From assembly GCF_000949455.1 (NCBI RefSeq), contig NZ_JXXK01000032.1, positions 1 through 42,205 of the forward strand: DNA of 42,205 nt, in the 5' to 3' direction. The stretch is from Ruthenibacterium lactatiformans (GTDB lineage Bacteria > Bacillota > Clostridia > Oscillospirales > Ruminococcaceae). The notes under the pieces are model-generated. The model searched no databases. It was not told the origin of the DNA and was given only the letters and a program-made list of their open reading frames with translations. Position numbers and translations under genes: made by a program. This document shows, one piece after another, positions 39,210 to 42,205 of the stretch (the stretch's first letter is position 1; each line of letters starts with the position of its first letter).

Positions 39210-40337
39210 TTACCGCATTCTGCTCCGGCGCTCCTGCCAGGCGATCTCACCTATGCGATCTGCGGCATATTCAAAAAAGCGCCGAAACGATTCGCAATAA
39301 TAATTTTCCGTATCGTCCGCCCCGCCTGTCCAGTCGCGCCTGCATCCCCCATTGCACAGCGGCACCCATCTGCAGCTTGCACACCGGGACGGGCGAAGCC
39401 GCCCCTGCCGTAAAAATTCGGAAGCCGTCTCATCGTTCGCCAATTGTTTCAGACTGTCTGTATGTACGTCGCCCATCCGCCATCGGTCCAGCACATAAAA
39501 ATCGCAGGGATAAACACCTCCGTCCGCTTCCACGACAAAATAGCTGCCACAGCCGCCCGAAGCCGCACAGGTGCTTGCCGGCTCCCCCATTGCAAGATGA
39601 ACATAGTCATCGAACAAGCGCACGCTGGTATAGTGTCCTTCCGCCCAGTCGCGGTACCATTGGTCAAATAACCCGCACAAAAAATCTCCATACAGTTTTG
39701 GCGTCAATGAATATACTGCGCGGCCCCGCTGTTCCTCCAAGGGATCAAGACATGGAATAAACTGCAGATAGCGCACTCCCAGCTTTTTCATTGAGGCATA
39801 TGTTTTCTGCGGATGCTTCGCGCATTGCCCCGTCACGACGCATAACAGGTTTGTCTCCACTTCAAATTTTTGCAGCAATGCCAGCGCCTTAGCCACACGC
39901 CCGTATGTGCCTTCCCCTTTTGTGTCCACGCGGTAATGGTCGTGCAGCTCCCGATACCCGTCCACAGAGAGGCCCACCAGAAACTGGTTTTCCTTTAAAA
40001 AGTGCGTCCATTCCTCATTCAGCGCCATGCCGTTTGTCTGAAGCGCATAACTCACCTGCCGGTCCAGCGGCCGAAACGCGCTTACCATCGCTACGAAATC
40101 CCGAAAAAAGTCCAGCCCGGCCACCGTAGGCTCGCCGCCCTGAAACGCAAAACTCACCGCTCCGTGCTCATCCGCTGTTGCAAAAGCTGCTTTAATTAAA
40201 GCCCCGGCGGTTTCACGGGACATCACGCCCATGCTCTTCACTTCCCTGTTGTCCGAAACATCCGCATAAAAACAGTAACGGCATCTCAGATTACACAGGC
40301 TGGAGGCGGGTTTGATCAAAAGATTGACGTTCTTCAC
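39210..40337 (-). CDS. Anaerobic sulfatase-maturating enzyme homologue (radical SAM/SPASM)
   Basis: GTG 40337 with upstream AGAGGAG gives 375 residues, the usual size of anSME. The radical-SAM iron-sulfur motif is C15-x3-C19-x2-C22 (SLCNLRCRYCFY). Further cysteines in TCAASGGCGSYFVVEADGGVYPCDFY and the C-terminal RCASCRWVPLCNGGCRRD form the SPASM auxiliary clusters. These enzymes oxidise a Cys or Ser of sulfatases to formylglycine without oxygen, letting gut bacteria use sulfated glycans. No sulfatase gene is in the window, so another peptide substrate is possible. Confidence 0.9.
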   Translation of the reverse strand: MKNVNLLIKPASSLCNLRCRYCFYADVSDNREVKSMGVMSRETAGALIKAAFATADEHGAVSFAFQGGEPTVAGLDFFRDFVAMVSAFRPLDRQVSYALQTNGMALNEEWTHFLKENQFLVGLSVDGYRELHDHYRVDTKGEGTYGRVAKALALLQKFEVETNLLCVVTGQCAKHPQKTYASMKKLGVRYLQFIPCLDPLEEQRGRAVYSLTPKLYGDFLCGLFDQWYRDWAEGHYTSVRLFDDYVHLAMGEPASTCAASGGCGSYFVVEADGGVYPCDFYVLDRWRMGDVHTDSLKQLANDETASEFLRQGRLRPSRCASCRWVPLCNGGCRRDWTGGADDTENYYCESFRRFFEYAADRIGEIAWQERRSRMR

Positions 40338-40465
40338 CGCGCATTCTCGCTCCTCTCTTATCGTGCGAACTCAAAACACCCCGGAAACCAGTATAGCAAA
40401 TCGCTGTTTCATACACAACAAGAACGGCCTCATCATACATTTTCCGAGTTATCCGCCTGAGAAAA

Positions 40466-41443
40466 TCAATTTTGCATTTTGACTTGCTGCTCCTGAATCA
40501 GAGGATAGCGCACCAACCCCGTACTGGCCAGGGCTTCATGGTGCATATCCACAGCAGTGATCTGACGGTTTTCATAAGTCGTATAATAATAAATGCCTTT
40601 GCTTGCATTGCAGCAAGAAGTATAAAGCGTTATTTCATATTTTCCATCTCCCACATCGCAGCAGCCGCGCTGCTGCTCGACCGAGCCGAGAATGTGGAAA
40701 AACTGGCTGACGCTCTCCTTTTCCGTACAGCCGGAAACGGAATTCATCCTAGTGAAAGCGGCCCGGACAAAACGGGACTGAGAGGATAAATCGCCCGGCA
40801 GCCCGAGCCCGCCCATCCCGCGGCTGTATGCGGATAACGGCAATTCGGAAGAAAATAAATTTTCCGGTGTTTTCGGAGACAGACGCATATAATTGTTGAG
40901 CCCAAACATTTGTTGTTCAAAAGGAGGGTTGTTGGTGAGGACGCCAACCGGATTTTCATAAATCCTGAGCCCCTCCCGAACCGATTCGACCGTAATGGCC
41001 CCTTCCCGGTCGGCGATCAGCCAATGAAGCTGTGCTGCCGGCATCTGCTCATTGAACGGAAGTCCCACAAGATTGGCTTTTGCAAGGAGCGCGCCGGCCT
41101 CCTTCACAGTGGCGCACTGTCCCAGGACCCAAGGAATAAACTCGAATACAGCGATATTATCCTTTCCCTTCGCCGGAGACGCCGCATAACAAGCATTCCC
41201 CACGAAGTTCAGCCCTGCCATACCCAGCCCTTTTTCGTTGACCGCGTCGTAATACAGCGGATACTCCTGTGCAACACAAGCCATACCGATAACAGCAAAA
41301 TGGTGCGGCATCTCCGCCATATACCGAAAAGGAAACGGCTCGTTGCGCGGCGTTATTACGACTTCTTCCCCATACGAAAATTCGTAGTCTAATGTGCGTC
41401 CAAAATAAAAATCCTTCGTTTTATAGGTCGCTGCCGTACACAT
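40466..41443 (-). CDS. bsh: Bile salt hydrolase (choloylglycine hydrolase family)
   Basis: ATG 41443 follows AGGAGGATAACAC. After removal of Met1, Cys2 becomes the N-terminal nucleophile. Other active-site residues are present: Arg16, Asp19, Asn79 (GMAGLNF), Asn171 (GVLTNNPPF) and Arg224 (SQSRFVRAAF). The SRGMGGLGLPGDLSS segment is typical of true bile salt hydrolases rather than penicillin V acylases. The enzyme cleaves glycine or taurine from conjugated bile salts in the cytoplasm. Length (325 aa) is normal. It appears monocistronic. Confidence 0.93.
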   Translation of the reverse strand: MCTAATYKTKDFYFGRTLDYEFSYGEEVVITPRNEPFPFRYMAEMPHHFAVIGMACVAQEYPLYYDAVNEKGLGMAGLNFVGNACYAASPAKGKDNIAVFEFIPWVLGQCATVKEAGALLAKANLVGLPFNEQMPAAQLHWLIADREGAITVESVREGLRIYENPVGVLTNNPPFEQQMFGLNNYMRLSPKTPENLFSSELPLSAYSRGMGGLGLPGDLSSQSRFVRAAFTRMNSVSGCTEKESVSQFFHILGSVEQQRGCCDVGDGKYEITLYTSCCNASKGIYYYTTYENRQITAVDMHHEALASTGLVRYPLIQEQQVKMQN

Positions 41444-42147
41444 GTGTTATCCTCCTGCTGCAAAAGTTGGGTTTTTCCGCGATAACTGCCATGCCTCAAA
41501 CCTGTTCGCGCTTCAGGGCCCATTTTTGGGGTATTTTCAAAAACTTTCCATTTCCAGCGCCGCATTTCTGCCGAAAACTCTGCTGCTTTTGAGGCACCAA
41601 ATTCTTTACCTTTATATTTTACAATATCTGTCCTGTTTTTGCACGCGGACGATAAATATTTTTTCATATGCTATTTTTTTATCCATCTGCTTTTCCTCGC
41701 TCAGATTATGCGGCCCCCATCGCCTGCGACAGTAATTCTTTGTCTTTTGCCGCATTTCTATTTTTTAATCGTAAGTCATACGGCGGGTTTCTCAACAATT
41801 CTATATGACAGCCTGTCAAGAAAAAATAATGATGAATATCGGCCCCGACGCCGGTGCATGCCTACATCCGTTCATCCACCGCCATAAGTTTATGGCTCAG
41901 GAACTCGTTGCGTTCATGCAAAATCTGCCGCAAGAAAAAAGCCATCCCTAAGGGATGGCTTCGGCAATATGCGTCCAAGGACTCAATCCCCGGGGCCCGC
42001 TGATTAAAGGTCAGCTACTCTAACAACAGCAACAGGCTAAAAGAAAAGTCTAACCGTTAATACAATTCGCAGGATTCCGCCTCAAATCGACTCCCAATAT
42101 CCATACATTCGCGTTACGAATTTGTAGCGTCTTATCCTTCGCTTTAT
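41444..42147. other. Gene-poor intergenic region upstream of bsh
   Basis: No convincing protein-coding frame is seen in about 700 bp. It contains an AT-rich leader (about 41600-41700), a 16-bp palindrome (GCCATAA-GT-TTATGGC at 41881-41896), a minus-strand terminator (41932-41960) and a stretch (41961-42147) with several short complementary segments that might be a structured 3' untranslated region or small RNA. I could not match it to tmRNA, RNase P RNA or another named RNA. Confidence 0.4.
41932..41960 (-). terminator. Rho-independent terminator
   Basis: On the minus strand AGCCATCCC and GGGATGGCT form a 9-bp stem with a short loop, followed by TTTTTCTT. It would end a transcript coming from beyond the right edge. 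Confidence 0.85.
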
Positions 42148-42205
42148 TTATTGATGGTCTTCCAGCCAGCGGACCGCGCAGTGCGCCAGACAAGCGGAGC
42201 CGATT
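42148..42205 (-). CDS. Possible C-terminal end of a gene running off the right edge
   Basis: One minus-strand frame is open from the edge to TAA at 42150-42148, ending ...AHCAVRWLEDHQ. Eighteen residues are too few to identify it. The downstream terminator at 41932-41960 supports transcription in this direction, but another frame is also open, so the call is tentative. Confidence 0.3.
   Translation of the reverse strand, partial: IGSACLAHCAVRWLEDHQ

Noticed and set aside
41960..42205. tmRNA, RNase P RNA or 6S RNA at the right edge
   Set aside because: I could not find the expected hallmarks (tmRNA tag or tRNA-like ends, RNase P conserved GAGGAAAGTC, a clear 6S closing stem) on either strand.

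Overview
This window reads as a piece of chromosome from a gut-associated, spore-forming Firmicute (class Clostridia). The signs are a sporulation sigma factor gene (sigK), a bile salt hydrolase, an anaerobic radical-SAM sulfatase-maturase, Shine-Dalgarno sites of the AGGAGG type, and several mobile-element families typical of gut Clostridia. No species can be named from the sequence alone.

The most striking feature is nesting. Chromosomal genes occupy about 36.8-42.2 kb: the 5' part of sigK, an amidohydrolase, tRNA-Ser(GGA), a sulfatase-maturase and a bile salt hydrolase. sigK is cut at its Glu-Asn codons (about 36777), the position where the Bacillus skin element interrupts sigK, so everything to the left looks like a skin-like intervening element. 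Its visible part carries an XRE-type regulator, plasmid-like genes (RepA_N fragment, MobC without a relaxase, Cys-rich protein, iterons at 33.8-34.1 kb), and an operon of XRE regulator, DUF5655 putative nuclease and PLD-nuclease/helicase that resembles a restriction or defence locus. The helicase gene is itself cut inside its DEAD-box motif (about 30137) by the end of a large integrative conjugative element (ICE).

The ICE (about 1-30136, left end outside the window, all genes on the minus strand) has the order of the C. difficile CTn4/Tn1549 family: DUF6050, parA, parB, a small Cys-rich protein, repA, dnaC-like loader, pcfB, virD4, two near-identical Maff2 proteins, virB6/trbL, MT-A70 methyltransferase, prgI, virB4, NlpC/P60 lytic protein, DUF4315, DUF4366, topB, and an ArdC-like protein that runs off the left edge. 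Its topB is split by a third element of about 10.3 kb (2790-13118), a Tn4451-like integrative mobilizable element (IME). This IME carries a large serine recombinase (TnpX-like), tnpV, a Mob/Pre relaxase with a candidate oriT, a CHC2 primase, a VapE-like helicase, tnpW and an AT-rich cargo of small membrane proteins and a lipoprotein. Direct GA dinucleotides flank the IME, and removing it restores the topB reading frame exactly. Joining its ends would also assemble a TTGACA-17-TATTTT promoter in front of the recombinase gene.

Other structures not explained by the genes: a shared 25-bp palindrome in parB and between the two Maff2 genes (candidate ParB site), three terminator-like hairpins placed just upstream of ribosome binding sites inside the transfer gene array, three direct repeats punctuating the IME cargo, and a lipoprotein gene broken by one base in an A7 tract. 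All function assignments are from sequence reading only; no database search was possible.
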